The position numbers and the translations under genes are program-made. From Actinopolymorpha sp. NPDC004070 (GTDB lineage Bacteria; Actinomycetota; Actinomycetes; Propionibacteriales; Actinopolymorphaceae), in assembly GCF_040610475.1 (NCBI RefSeq), contig NZ_JBEXMJ010000007.1, positions 124,001-188,000 on the forward strand: 64,000 bases of DNA. Direction: 5' to 3'. Below are positions 43,629 through 53,524 of this stretch, piece by piece (the stretch's first letter is position 1; every line of letters starts with the position of its first letter). The notes beneath the pieces were generated by a model. That model searched no databases. It was given only the letters and a program-made list of their open reading frames with translations, and had not been told where the DNA came from.

Positions 43629-44103
43629 CGAGTCGATCCTGGACGTCGGTGATGGCCTGCAGGTAGCGCCGCATCTGCACCACCGACTGCTGCTGGAACT
43701 CCTGCAGGCGTTCCAGCATCTGCTGCTGGTCGGCCAGCGCGGGCAGGGCGCTGGTGAGCTTGCCCTGCAGGTCGGCGAGCGCGACGTTGGCCGCCTCCCG
43801 GAACGCCTCCGCCACTGTCGCCGAGTCAGAACGCAGCAGCCTCGGGTTGAGCTCGACCGTCTCCAGCTCTCCACCCGGCTTGGCAGTCACCCGGACGTAG
43901 CCGTCGAGTGCCTCACCCACGCCGCGGACGGGTTCGGCGTCCTCGGTGCCGTCGGCGGGCCTTCCGGCGGTGCCCGGCTCGGCCGCTGGATTGCCGCCGG
44001 GATCGCTGTCAGCGTTGGGATCCGGCTTCTGGGCCAGCGGACGCAGAGCCGCCATGGCGTCGTCGAAAAGCCGGTCGAAGTCGTTGGCGCTGACGTCTGG
44101 CAC
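43618..44103 (-). CDS. YbaB/EbfC-family protein of the WXG100 cassette
   Basis: A 161-residue protein with an acidic linker (about 25-60: Asp/Pro/Gly-rich) and a C-terminal YbaB/EbfC DNA-binding-like domain (VRVTAKPGGELETVELNPRLL and a long coiled-coil). YbaB-like proteins commonly head actinobacterial WXG100 toxin cassettes; whether they bind DNA or chaperone is unknown. GTG 44103 follows AGGGGGCGG. Confidence 0.78.
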   Translation of the reverse strand: MPDVSANDFDRLFDDAMAALRPLAQKPDPNADSDPGGNPAAEPGTAGRPADGTEDAEPVRGVGEALDGYVRVTAKPGGELETVELNPRLLRSDSATVAEAFREAANVALADLQGKLTSALPALADQQQMLERLQEFQQQSVVQMRRYLQAITDVQDRLDRD

Positions 44104-44480
44104 GGCCGCCCCCTGGTGTCGTCCTGCCCGGTGCCGGTGCCCCAAAGCACGCGGTGATCCTCGCTGCTGAGCGACTGTAGCCCACCACCCCGATGTCCGG
44201 CGCGGCATGATCGGCAGGCTGTGGACAACTTCCGCATGCGACCGCGCGGCTCCCGTACGGTTCGATCGATCCGGGTGCGGGCTCGTGTTCGCCGAGCGGC
44301 CGTGCGGGCGAGGGCACATGGTCGACATCGTGGCGGAGTTTCGCGGCACCCTCGTACGCACCGGTGGGAGGGCGGACCCCTTCACGCCTCCCGCGGCATC
44401 TCCGTTTCTCCCGCTCGACCAACTGCGCCAGGGGGCTGGACCATCGCCCGGCGCCCGCACTTCGGCGCCGACTCTGCCTG
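44104..44480. other. 377-base gap upstream of the T7SS cassette
   Basis: No convincing gene. It contains TGTGGACAA at 44220-44228, the reverse complement of the DnaA box consensus TTGTCCACA, and should hold the cassette promoter. Confidence 0.5.
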
Positions 44481-46799
44481 TCACGGTCGTTGCACCTTCT
44501 GCTGCGGGTCCACCCACTCCGGCGGGATGTACTCCGGGTGGCCGTGTGCGCCCATGCGGACCTGCCAGCCGCGGTGGTGGACGAAGGTGTGATGGGCCTT
44601 GCAGAGCAGGACTCCGTTCGCCAGGTCCGTCGGCCCGAAGCTGTCCCAGGGGTTCATGTGGTGGGCGACGCAGCGGCGTTCGGGGACCTGGCATTCGGGG
44701 AAGTGGCAGTGGCTGCCGTCGCGGACGGCGAGGGCGCGGCGTTGTGCTTCGGTGAAGAAGCGGTCGGCCATGCCGACGTCGAGGACTTCGCCGTTGCCGC
44801 CGAGGACGACGGGGATGATGTTCGCGTCGCAGGCCATCCTGCGGATGGTGGCGACGGAGATGGGTTCTCCGCGTAGGCCGAGGATCCTGGCTGATCCGCC
44901 GCCTCCGCACTTGCTGCAGCCGTCGTGTGGGTCGATGCGGCCGTCCGGGTCGATGAGGTCATCGCGATCAGTGGCGTCCTCGGTATCAGTGGCGTCATCG
45001 GGGTCGCCAGGATCGGAAGCAGCCTTCGACCCCGCCGTACCCCCTTGAGTTTCGGTGTCGGCGTCGTCTTGTGCCCCGAGGTCGCAGTCCTCGGGTCCGG
45101 TATCTGTTTCCGGATCGGATCCGAGTCCTGTTCCAGCTTCCCTTTCGGCGTCGGGGTCAGTTCCGGTATCGGGGCGGGTTCCGGTTGCGGTGTTCGGTTG
45201 TGGGGGTTGGCCGGGTTCTCGCGGTCCGGGTATTCGGTCCGCGGCGATGCCCGGGCCGGGTGGGCTGGGTGCATCGAGTGGGTCGTGTGCGCGGAACGGG
45301 GCCGGTGACAGTTTCGCCTTGCCCGGTTGACCATTCCGGCTGCTCGTCGTCCGCGGGCCACCGGACCGGCACAGGTCGTCGGCGTCGCCCCCGGTCGTTT
45401 CGCGCAGGTCTGCCGTCCCGCCCGGATCAGCGCCCGGATGTGGGGCGCCGGTGTCTGCTGGCCGGGCTGCCTCGCCCGGGCCCCTCGTCAGGTCCGGGTC
45501 GCCGACTTCTTCGTCAACGTCGGATTGCGACGGGGAGCCCGCGGTGGCATTGGTGCTCGGCCCGGCGTTGTCGCGCGGCTTGACGTCCCCGGTGACGTCG
45601 GTGTCGCAGGTCTGTTTGCTGGGCTCGGCCATCTCGCTGGCGGTGTCTCCGGCGTCGTCGCTCTGCTTGCTGGGATTGGAGTTGGCGGGCTTGGCCTCTG
45701 CGGTGCCGGGGCGGGTCTTGTCTGGCCCGGACTCTCCCGACCCGGGCTGTCCCGCCTCAGAACCCTCGGTGCGCTTGGCGGTCTCGTCCTGGGCCTGGCC
45801 CTTGGCCTTGCGCTTGGTCTTGCGTTGGGCTTGGCGTTGGGCGTCGGGGGTTTGGCAGCCGCACGGCATGGGGCGGACGGGGTTGAGGTCGTCGATGGTG
45901 CCGTACCCGACGCCGTTCATCAGGTTCTGCAGATCGATCAGGACGGTGACGCAGTCGCGTCCTCTGCCGCGGTTGGGTGAGGCCTGGTGCTGCGCCCACT
46001 GGGCGACCAGCTCCGCGAACGCGTCGCCGCGTTTTTGGTCCAGGGGACGGTCGTCGGGCTCGGGACGGGTGTCACGGGCAACCAGCGCTTCGACCAGCTT
46101 GCGGAGGACTTCCATCTCCAGCACCGGCAGCTTGATCACCACCGTCTCCGAACCGGGGATCCCGTTCGGCGCGTATTTCAGGGAACGGGAGCGTTCCGCG
46201 GCGCGTTCGGCATCGTCGAGTTCCTTACCCAGCCGGCGTTCGGATTCCTCCGGTGCCAGGTAGTGCAGCAACGCCCGGCCCAGCAGGCGCACGTCGTCGG
46301 GGTTACGCCGCTTGGACTCCTCGATCAGGTACTCCTCGGCCTTGACGCGTTGTTCGAGGCCGACCCACTTCGGGAGGTCCTTGATCGCCCCCGCGATCAC
46401 CTGCGCGTGCCGGAACGACAGTTCCCCACGCGCCAGCGCACGGGCGGTCAGGGTGATGGTGCGGTCCAGGTCCCGTGCCAGGGCGACGGTGGCGTAGGAG
46501 TCCTTCTTGCCCATCCGCTGGGCGTTGCGCAGCCAGGCCGCCGTGGTCGCCGCACCGGTCGTTTTGCCGATGTCGCGGGCTTCGGCCTGGCGTATCCAGG
46601 ACAGTTTCAGCGCGGCCGCCCGGGATTCCTCGACGGTCAGTTCGCTGATCAGCTCACCGAGCTCGCGGGCCTCCAGGCTGGTGGTGGGGGTGGCCAGGGC
46701 CTCGTCGAGCCCGGCGCGGAACAGGGCGACCGCAGCCCTCAACCGGGCAGCGGCGCCATTGCCGCCTGCACCGGGAAGGTCCTGCGTCGTCGAATACAT
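44481..46799 (-). CDS. DUF222-HNH endonuclease with long disordered insertion
   Basis: A 772-residue protein of the 13E12/DUF222-HNH family. DUF222 covers about 20-308. The HNH domain is C-terminal (about 680-760): [21 protein letters not shown] and [10 protein letters not shown] with zinc cysteines and catalytic histidines intact. Family members are mostly near 450 residues. Here residues 309-636 form an acidic, Pro/Gly/Asp/Thr-rich low-complexity stretch, flanked by cysteine pairs (PCGC before, GCSKCG after) that could bind metal. These proteins occur in many copies in actinobacteria, possibly as mobile or phage-linked elements. Base composition remains GC-rich. Confidence 0.85.
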   Translation of the reverse strand: MYSTTQDLPGAGGNGAAARLRAAVALFRAGLDEALATPTTSLEARELGELISELTVEESRAAALKLSWIRQAEARDIGKTTGAATTAAWLRNAQRMGKKDSYATVALARDLDRTITLTARALARGELSFRHAQVIAGAIKDLPKWVGLEQRVKAEEYLIEESKRRNPDDVRLLGRALLHYLAPEESERRLGKELDDAERAAERSRSLKYAPNGIPGSETVVIKLPVLEMEVLRKLVEALVARDTRPEPDDRPLDQKRGDAFAELVAQWAQHQASPNRGRGRDCVTVLIDLQNLMNGVGYGTIDDLNPVRPMPCGCQTPDAQRQAQRKTKRKAKGQAQDETAKRTEGSEAGQPGSGESGPDKTRPGTAEAKPANSNPSKQSDDAGDTASEMAEPSKQTCDTDVTGDVKPRDNAGPSTNATAGSPSQSDVDEEVGDPDLTRGPGEAARPADTGAPHPGADPGGTADLRETTGGDADDLCRSGGPRTTSSRNGQPGKAKLSPAPFRAHDPLDAPSPPGPGIAADRIPGPREPGQPPQPNTATGTRPDTGTDPDAEREAGTGLGSDPETDTGPEDCDLGAQDDADTETQGGTAGSKAASDPGDPDDATDTEDATDRDDLIDPDGRIDPHDGCSKCGGGGSARILGLRGEPISVATIRRMACDANIIPVVLGGNGEVLDVGMADRFFTEAQRRALAVRDGSHCHFPECQVPERRCVAHHMNPWDSFGPTDLANGVLLCKAHHTFVHHRGWQVRMGAHGHPEYIPPEWVDPQQKVQRP

Positions 46800-46836
46800 G
46801 TTCGAACTCTACCGGCTGCCACCGGCAGCTCACCCG

Positions 46837-46886
46837 TTGTCCACAACGCGACCCCGAAAACACGCCGATCCGCTACCTGTGGACAG
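46837..46886. promoter_or_regulatory. Pair of DnaA-box-like sites between HNH and proS
   Basis: TTGTCCACA at 46837-46845 and, inverted, TGTGGACAG at 46878-46886. They face each other in the 257-base divergent gap, which otherwise contains a TATCCT -10-like hexamer (46991-46996) for proS. Confidence 0.35.
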
Positions 46887-47056
46887 AAACCTGGCGGGGC
46901 ACTGCCTGCCTGGCATCGCTTCTGTCCGGAGCTCCTCCTCGCCGAACGCCGTGCGGCGGGCCGTGCGCCGGTCCGGCCGCACCCAGCCGGTATCCTCGGC
47001 TCGGTCCCGGCGGTGGTGACGCCGCCGTCCCGCACCGCCATCGGAGGAGATTTCCC

Positions 47057-48826
47057 GTGATCCTGCGGATGTCGACGTTGTTCCTGCGCACGCTGCGCGA
47101 GGATCCGGCCGACGCGGAGGTCCCGAGTCACCGGTTGCTCGTCCGCGCGGGCTACATCCGCCGGGTCGCCCCGGGCATCTACTCCTGGTTGCCGCTGGGC
47201 TGGCGCACCTACCTCAACGTCGAGCGCATCGTCCGGGAGGAGATGGATGCCGCGGGATTCCAGGAAGTTCACTTCCCGGCCCTGCTGCCGCGTGATCCGT
47301 ACGAACGCACCGGGCGGTGGACGCAGTACGGCGACGACATGTTCCGGCTCAAGGACCGCAAGGGCAACGACTACCTCCTCGGCCCCACCCACGAGGAGAT
47401 GTTCACCCTCGCGGTGAAGGACCTCTTCTCCTCCTACAAGGACCTCCCACTGTCGATCTACCAGATCCAGTGGAAGTACCGCGACGAGCCGCGCCCGCGA
47501 GCGGGAATCCTGCGCGGCCGGGAGTTCGCGATGAAGGACTCCTATTCCTTCGACGTCGACGACGCGGGACTGGAACGCTCATACCGGCGCCATCGCGAGG
47601 CCTATGTCCGTACGTTCGACCGGCTCGGCCTGGACCACGTGATCGTCAAGGCGATGGCCGGGGCGATGGGCGGCTCGCTCAGCGAGGAGTTCCTGACGCC
47701 GAGCGAGGTGGGCGAGGACACCTACGTCCGCTGCACCTCCTGCGAGTACGCCAGCAACACCGAGGCGGTGGAGGTGCCCGCAACCGAGCCGGTGTCCCAC
47801 GCCGGGCTACCCGCCGCACACGTCGAGGACACCCCGGACACCCCGACCATCGAGTCGCTTGTCGCACTGCTGAACGACGATCAGAAACTCCGCCGCGACG
47901 ACCGGCCCTGGCAGGCGTCCGACACGTTGAAGAACGTCGTGGTGAAGCTCGTCCACCCCGGCGGCGACAGCGAGCTCCTCGCCGTCGGCGTACCCGGTGA
48001 CCGGGAGGTGGACGAGAAACGGCTGGAGGCCCAGGTCTACCCGGCCACCGTCCAGGCGGCGACCGACGAGGACTTCGAGGCCCGTCCGGAGCTGGTGCGT
48101 GGATACATCGGACCTGACGCGCTGGGTGCGGACAAGCCGGCCAAGGTCCGTTACCTCGTCGACCCGCGGGTCGGTTCGGGCAGCCGCTGGGTCACCGGCG
48201 CCAACGAACCCGGCAGGCACGTGGTGGACCTCGTCGCCGGCCGCGACTTCACCCCCGACGGCACCATCCACGCCGCCGAGGTACGCGACGGCGACCCGTG
48301 CCCGCGCTGTGGCGGTGCGCTGGCGTCGGCCAAGGGCATGGAGATGGGGCACGTCTTCGCGCTGGGCCGCAAGTACGCGCAGGCGCTGGGCCTCACGGTC
48401 CTGGACGAGAACGGCAAGCAGGTCGTGGTGACGATGGGCTCCTACGGCATCGGGGTGAGCCGCGCAGTCGCCGCGATCGCGGAGAAGAACCACGACGCCA
48501 AGGGCCTGATCTGGCCGCGCGAGATCAGCCCGGCCGACGTGCACGTGATCGCCACCGGCAAGAACGACGCGCCGTTCGAGACCGCCGAGCACCTCGCGGC
48601 GGAGCTGGACGCCCGGGGCATCCGGGTGCTGCTGGACGACCGGCGCGGGGCGAGCCCGGGGGAGAAGTTCAACGACGCCGACCTGCTGGGCGTCCCCACG
48701 ATCGTTACGTGTGGGCGGCGGATCGTGGACGGCAAGGTGGAGATCAAGGACCGGCGGACCAGCGAGCGCATCGACCTGCCGATCGCCGAGGTCGTCGACC
48801 ATCTCGTGGAGGTCTGCGCCTCCTGA
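47057..48826 (+). CDS. proS: Prolyl-tRNA synthetase
   Basis: A 589-residue class II bacterial-type ProRS. Motif 1 region lies near [16 protein letters not shown], motif 2 in [17 protein letters not shown], with GPTHEEMFT between. The editing insertion domain (about 220-400) is present, and an anticodon-binding domain ends the protein. GTG 47057 follows GGAGGAG. In related genomes proS leads towards the rimP-nusA block; here 6.6 kb of accessory genes intervene. Confidence 0.97.
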   Translation: MILRMSTLFLRTLREDPADAEVPSHRLLVRAGYIRRVAPGIYSWLPLGWRTYLNVERIVREEMDAAGFQEVHFPALLPRDPYERTGRWTQYGDDMFRLKDRKGNDYLLGPTHEEMFTLAVKDLFSSYKDLPLSIYQIQWKYRDEPRPRAGILRGREFAMKDSYSFDVDDAGLERSYRRHREAYVRTFDRLGLDHVIVKAMAGAMGGSLSEEFLTPSEVGEDTYVRCTSCEYASNTEAVEVPATEPVSHAGLPAAHVEDTPDTPTIESLVALLNDDQKLRRDDRPWQASDTLKNVVVKLVHPGGDSELLAVGVPGDREVDEKRLEAQVYPATVQAATDEDFEARPELVRGYIGPDALGADKPAKVRYLVDPRVGSGSRWVTGANEPGRHVVDLVAGRDFTPDGTIHAAEVRDGDPCPRCGGALASAKGMEMGHVFALGRKYAQALGLTVLDENGKQVVVTMGSYGIGVSRAVAAIAEKNHDAKGLIWPREISPADVHVIATGKNDAPFETAEHLAAELDARGIRVLLDDRRGASPGEKFNDADLLGVPTIVTCGRRIVDGKVEIKDRRTSERIDLPIAEVVDHLVEVCAS

Positions 48827-48837
48827 CCGTCCCCGAC

Positions 48838-49232
48838 CCGGCCGCTCAGCCGAGTGGTACGTGGTTGCAGGTGGTCGCCGAGCGCGGCTTGTACGCCACG
48901 AGGGCACCAGACCGGTGAACGCCCGGAACTCCTTGACGAAGTGGGCCTGGTCGAAGTGGCCGGTCCGGTGGGCGATCTCGCCCCAGTCGACCGGCCGGTC
49001 CGGCTCAGCAGGACCTGCTCCATCACGTCCAGCTTCGCCCGCGGCGTGGATGCCGCCGCCAGGCGTTCGCGGAGGTCGGCGCAGGTGTTCCCGCCAACAC
49101 CGTCTCCCGCTGGTCGGCGGTGTCGATCACCCGCACGTGGGACCGCGGCCCGGAAAGGGCGGCTCCACCCGTGTCCTCCGCGGGCGGCGCACCGCCCGCT
49201 CCGTCGTACGTCCCGAACCTGTCCTCGGCCGG
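48838..49232 (-). pseudogene. AraC-family regulator pseudogene
   Basis: Fragments of one AraC-type protein are spread over two frames on the minus strand. First GPRSHVRVIDTADQRETVLAG (about 49175-49085), then after a frame change ADLRERLAAASTPRAKLDVM (49080-49021), then after another change WGEIAHRTGHFDQAHFVKEF (about 48985-48925), the typical second helix-turn-helix of AraC proteins. Most of the cupin-like middle and the first HTH are gone. I infer internal deletions with frameshifts. The limits are approximate. Confidence 0.65.
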
Positions 49233-49246
49233 ACAGGAGGCGTGAC

Positions 49247-50371
49247 TCAGCTCGGCCGGAGCGTCTCCAGCCGCTCGTCGTACCGCCAGGCCGGACGCGT
49301 ACCGCTCAGGTGGACGCCACCGATCCAGCGGTCCACGCCGTTGAGCTCGACGTGGTCTGCCCGGCCGGCGAGCACGTCCCGCCCCGTCGCGGTGAGCTCC
49401 ACCGCGCGGTCGGCGTACGAGCCGTCATCCGTCGTCCCTGGGCCAACCGCAAGCAGCGGTCGACGAGCACCGGCGAGCTCGGCGATGCGGTCGAAGCAGG
49501 AGGTGTCGCCGAGGTAGGGCCGGCGTTCGCGGCGCCGTACCTCCGCGAAAACCGCGCCCGCGGTGCCCGCGCCGCCCTCGACGGCGAGCACGATCCGGCG
49601 CTCGGTCAGGGAGAGCCCGTCCGAGCGGCCGGGGTACTCCTGCGCCAACCGGCCGAACGCCTCCCCGAGGTGACGCAGGACAGGCGAGGCGATCCGCGCG
49701 ATCGGGGCAAGTCCGGCGGGGTCGGGGGCGGTGAAGGCCGCCCAGGCGGCCACCGCGACGTCGTACGCCTCGGCGGTCAGCGGCAGCTCGTCCGTCCGCA
49801 GCCGCAGCAGCTCGGCAGGGGAGAGCTCACCCAGCCCTCCGAAGTGCGCGACGCCGGGGAACTCGCCGGCCGACACCAGCGAGACCGCCTCCGGCGGCAC
49901 ACCGGCGCGGTGCAGCCGGTCGATCACCTGCACCACCTGCAGCTGGTCGTACAGATCGGCCTCGAACCACAGCACGACCCGGCCGTCGCGGTGGGCGGCC
50001 CGAGCAGCCGCGGCGGCCAGCGTCGCGTCGCGGGAATCGAAGTCGGCGCGTACCGAGGCCGGATCCAGCCTCGCTCCGGCGATGAAGTCCGCGCGTACGG
50101 CACGCAGCTCGGCGTCGGAGAGCCCCCCGGGCACCGGACCGTCGTGGAGGACGTCGCGCCAGGGCAGGATCGGCTCGGTGAGCCCCGCCGCCCGCATCAC
50201 CTCCGCGGCGCAGTCGCCGTTGGTGACGTGTAGGACGTGAGTGGTGTCGCCGGTCCTCGCGGCGGCCTCGGTGGTCCGGTCGTCCACCTGGGCACGGGCG
50301 GCGGCGTACCGCTCACCCGTCCTGGCCATTCGTGCGCGGACACGGCGCTTGAACGCGGCGTCTCGGGTCAT
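49247..50371 (-). CDS. DUF1835 domain protein
   Basis: A 374-residue protein. The N-terminal DUF1835 domain reads HVTNGDCAAEVMRAAG and ILPWRDVLHDGPVP, then VVLWFEADLYDQLQV. The C-terminal part (about 240-374) resembles the DUF3658-like winged domain that often follows. Family function is unknown. ATG 50371 begins a basic helix. It is separated from the GGT gene by a 229-base gap with no visible gene. Confidence 0.82.
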   Translation of the reverse strand: MTRDAAFKRRVRARMARTGERYAAARAQVDDRTTEAAARTGDTTHVLHVTNGDCAAEVMRAAGLTEPILPWRDVLHDGPVPGGLSDAELRAVRADFIAGARLDPASVRADFDSRDATLAAAAARAAHRDGRVVLWFEADLYDQLQVVQVIDRLHRAGVPPEAVSLVSAGEFPGVAHFGGLGELSPAELLRLRTDELPLTAEAYDVAVAAWAAFTAPDPAGLAPIARIASPVLRHLGEAFGRLAQEYPGRSDGLSLTERRIVLAVEGGAGTAGAVFAEVRRRERRPYLGDTSCFDRIAELAGARRPLLAVGPGTTDDGSYADRAVELTATGRDVLAGRADHVELNGVDRWIGGVHLSGTRPAWRYDERLETLRPS

Positions 50372-50600
50372 GTCGAACCTGTCCCTTCGTGCCGCGCCGG
50401 CGCCCCCCAGCGGAGCCGAGCACGACAGCGGTGACAGGTGATCATGCCCGCTGCCGAGGTCGGTTCCCCTTTGCCTCCCTGGCAGATCCCGCTGGGGTGG
50501 ATCGCGGAGGTTGGGCGCGGCAGGGCGCCGGGGCCCACACTAGGCGAGCGCCCGGGCCCCTGTCACCAGCCGGCAAGGGTGGTTCCCCAGGACACGGCGG

Positions 50601-52397
50601 TCAGCGGCCGACGGCGTAGTTCTGCATCCCGCGCGGGTTGGCGCCTGCCGACAGCACGCCGGTCCGCGGGTCGCGGGCGACCGCGCACAGCCGGCCGAGG
50701 CTCCAGGGGCCGGAACGGCTGACGACGTGGCCGCGGCGTTCCAGCGCGGCGACCACCTCCTCGCCGAGCCGGTCCTCGACCACCAGGCCCCGCGGCTCCA
50801 TCGTCCGCGGGTAGAACGAACCCGGGAAGCTCGTCGTGTGCCACGCCGGCGCGTCGATCGCCTGCTGGAGGTCCTGCCCCGCGCCGAGGTGCCGCAGCAG
50901 GAACAGCAGCTGCCACTGGTCCTGCTGGTCGCCACCGGGTGAGCCGCAGGCGAGCACCGGCCGCCCCTCGGACAGCACCAGCGTGGGAGACAGGGTCGTA
51001 CGGGGACGGCGCCCGGGAACGAGAGAGGAGGACAGACCCTCCTCCAGCCAGAACATCTGCGCCCGGCTGCCCAGGCAGAACCCCAGCGAGGGAATGGTCG
51101 GCGAACTCTGCAGCCATCCGCCGCTCGGCGTGGCCGAAATCATGTTGCCCCAGCGGTCGACCACGTCCACGTGACACGTGTCGCCGCGGGTACGCCCGGT
51201 GAGGTCGACGGTGGGTTCGCCGGTGTCGCCGGTTCCACGTCCTCGGGCGAGAGCGGTCCGGTCCGGGTCGGCGTGCGCCGCGGGCAGTCTGGGCGTACGC
51301 CCGTCCGGTGAGCCCGGGCGCAGGTCACCGGAGGCCTGGTCGCCCACCAGCGCGGCGCGCTCGGCGGCGTACTCCTTGGACAGCAGGGCCGGCAGCGGGG
51401 AGTCGGGCAGGTCGCCGTACCACGCCTCCCGGTCGGCGAGGGCGAGCTTGAGCACCTCGGCCGTCAGGTGGACGCCGAGCTCGCCTCCCCGGTCCAGATC
51501 CGACGGAGCGTCCAGCGCGTCCAGCAGGGCCAGCGACTGCAGCAGGACCGGACCCTGGCCCCACGCCTGGGTCTTGGCCACCGTCAGGCCGTTCCACTCC
51601 AGCGTCGCGGGCTCCTCCCAGGACGCCGACCAGGAGGCGAGGTCGTCGCCGGTGAGCAGGCCGGGGTTGTCGGCGCCGCTGGAGTCCCTGTGCGGCTGCC
51701 GGGAGAACGCCGCCACCTCCTCGGCCACGAACCCCTCCCGCCAGGCCCGCCGGGCGCCGTCGATCTGGGCCTCCCGGCCGGCGCCCGCGGCCTCGCCCTC
51801 GGCGGCCAGCCGCTCCAGGGTCTCCGCGTACGCAGGGTTGGCGAACATCGCGTTCGCCGTCGGCGGCCTGCCGTCGCCCAGCCACAGTGCCGCGGAGGTC
51901 GGCCAGTGTTCGGCGAACAGCCGCTCGACGGTGGCGATCGTCGTCACCGCGCCGGACACCAGCGGATGACCCGCGCGGGCGTACCCGATCGCGGGTTCGA
52001 GCACGTCGCGCAGCGGCCAGGTGCCGTGGTCGCGGAGCAGCAGCAGCCAGGCGTCCACCGCGCCGGGGACCGTCGCCGCCAGCGGGCCGGAGCCGGGCAC
52101 GAGGTCCAGGCCGAGGCCGCGGAAGTGCTCGATGGTGGCGCCCGCCGGTGCGGGCCCCTGGCCGTTCAGCACCCGGGGCGCCGGGTCGTCCGCGGTGGCC
52201 ACCACGGCGGGGACTTCACCGCCGGGGCCGTTCAGGTGCGGCTCGACCACGTGCAGGACGAAGCCGGCGCACACAGCCGCGTCGAAGGCGTTGCCGCCGC
52301 GTTCGAGCACGCTCATGGCACTCTGCGACGCCAGCCAGTGCGTGGACGCGACCATGCCGAAGGTGCCCCGGAGGGTCGGGCGGGTGGTGAACGTCAT
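50601..52397 (-). CDS. Gamma-glutamyltranspeptidase family Ntn hydrolase
   Basis: A 598-residue GGT-family proenzyme. It begins with GMVASTHWLASQSAMSVL and NAFDAAVCAGF. The autocatalytic threonine is in GDTCHVDVVDRWGNM, and the oxyanion segment is ACGSPGGDQ. GGT cleaves gamma-glutamyl bonds of glutathione-like substrates; with the 5-oxoprolinase-like gene elsewhere in the window it could join a gamma-glutamyl route, but mycothiol-using actinomycetes often use such enzymes for other substrates. No signal peptide is seen at ATG 52397, so it may be cytoplasmic. The ATG follows GAGGA. Confidence 0.9.
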   Translation of the reverse strand: MTFTTRPTLRGTFGMVASTHWLASQSAMSVLERGGNAFDAAVCAGFVLHVVEPHLNGPGGEVPAVVATADDPAPRVLNGQGPAPAGATIEHFRGLGLDLVPGSGPLAATVPGAVDAWLLLLRDHGTWPLRDVLEPAIGYARAGHPLVSGAVTTIATVERLFAEHWPTSAALWLGDGRPPTANAMFANPAYAETLERLAAEGEAAGAGREAQIDGARRAWREGFVAEEVAAFSRQPHRDSSGADNPGLLTGDDLASWSASWEEPATLEWNGLTVAKTQAWGQGPVLLQSLALLDALDAPSDLDRGGELGVHLTAEVLKLALADREAWYGDLPDSPLPALLSKEYAAERAALVGDQASGDLRPGSPDGRTPRLPAAHADPDRTALARGRGTGDTGEPTVDLTGRTRGDTCHVDVVDRWGNMISATPSGGWLQSSPTIPSLGFCLGSRAQMFWLEEGLSSSLVPGRRPRTTLSPTLVLSEGRPVLACGSPGGDQQDQWQLLFLLRHLGAGQDLQQAIDAPAWHTTSFPGSFYPRTMEPRGLVVEDRLGEEVVAALERRGHVVSRSGPWSLGRLCAVARDPRTGVLSAGANPRGMQNYAVGR

Positions 52398-52623
52398 GAA
52401 CCGTCCTCGTCGTCGAAGGAGGAAGCCGGCCGGCGGCCTCGACACGGCGGCGGCGACGTGCGGGTGCGACCGGGTTGGTGCGCCCGACCCTAACGCTGAG
52501 TTCTCCGTCCGGCAGGTGCGACGCCGATCTCGGCACCCGTCGTCCGTCCTCCGATCGGCGAGCACGGCGGGAGACACCAGAAGGAGACACCCGGTTGTCG
52601 GTGCCGGCTGGCACCATCCCGGC

Positions 52624-53409
52624 ATGACGACGGCGACGACTGCGACGACAGTGAGTGCGGTGATCTTCGACTGGGGCGGCACACTCACGCCCTGGCACAC
52701 GGTCGACCTGCACGACCAGTGGCGGCACTACGCCCGGGCCTACGACCCGGCCCACGGCGAGGAGGTGTCGGCGGCGCTGCGGGCGGCCGAGGACGACGCC
52801 TGGCGGCGGGCCAGGGAGGAGCAGCGCGCGACCGCGTTCGACGCGATCGTGCGGGCGGCCGGGCTGGAGCCGTCCGGACCCGCACACCAGCGCGGGGTCG
52901 AGGCCTACCGAGCGTGGTGGGAGCCGCACACCCTCTCCGACCCGGACGCCGCGCCGCTGTTCCGGGCGCTGCGGGAGCGGGGCATCCGGGTCGGTGTGTT
53001 GTCCAACACCGTCTGGCCGCGCGACGACCACGAGCTGGTCTTCGCCCGCGACGGCCTGCTGGACCTGATCGACGGCGCCGTCTACACCAGCGAGATCGCG
53101 CACACCAAGCCGCATCCGGAGGCGTTCCGCGCGGCGATGGCCGCCGTGGGCGTCGACCGCCCCGAGCACTGCGTGTTCGTCGGTGACCGGCTCTTCGACG
53201 ACATCCACGGTGCGTGCTCGGTGGGGATGCGAGCCGTCCACGTGCCGCACAGCGAGATCCCCGCGGCCCAGCGCGGGCACACCGACGGCGAGCCTGACGC
53301 GGTGGTCCAGCGACTGGCCGACGTCCTCCCGCTCGTCGACGGCTGGCGATCGGGCTCGGTCACCGCCGCTGCGCCGATCCGGTCAGCCGTTTCCGGTCGC
53401 TGCGATTGA
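52624..53409 (+). CDS. HAD-superfamily hydrolase
   Basis: A 261-residue HAD-IA type phosphatase. Motif I is FDWGGTLTP (nucleophile Asp, with Gly in place of the second Asp as in a known subgroup), motif II VGVLSNT, motif III lysine in HTKPHPEAF and motif IV VGDRLFDDIHGA. The substrate is unknown. It is divergent from the GGT gene across 226 bases, in which no gene is seen. ATG 52624 has no clear ribosome binding site. Confidence 0.85.
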   Translation: MTTATTATTVSAVIFDWGGTLTPWHTVDLHDQWRHYARAYDPAHGEEVSAALRAAEDDAWRRAREEQRATAFDAIVRAAGLEPSGPAHQRGVEAYRAWWEPHTLSDPDAAPLFRALRERGIRVGVLSNTVWPRDDHELVFARDGLLDLIDGAVYTSEIAHTKPHPEAFRAAMAAVGVDRPEHCVFVGDRLFDDIHGACSVGMRAVHVPHSEIPAAQRGHTDGEPDAVVQRLADVLPLVDGWRSGSVTAAAPIRSAVSGRCD

Positions 53410-53524
53410 ACCTCCCTGCCGGACAGCGATGCGATGGCGGTCGGCACGTGCCATGCCGACGTCGTGAGCCTGTGCTCAGCGAGACGCCGGGCGGCGCCGA
53501 CGACCGTCGTACGGGGGAGGACCC

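Noticed and set aside
45327..45980. Plus-strand ORF rich in Gly/Leu/Val inside the HNH insertion
   Set aside because: Its apparent hydrophobic repeats ([10 protein letters not shown]) mirror the Lys/Gln-rich codons of the HNH linker; no start signal.
46790..46830. tRNA-like GTTCGAACTC segment
   Set aside because: No acceptor, D or anticodon stems can be drawn around it; it includes the HNH start codon.
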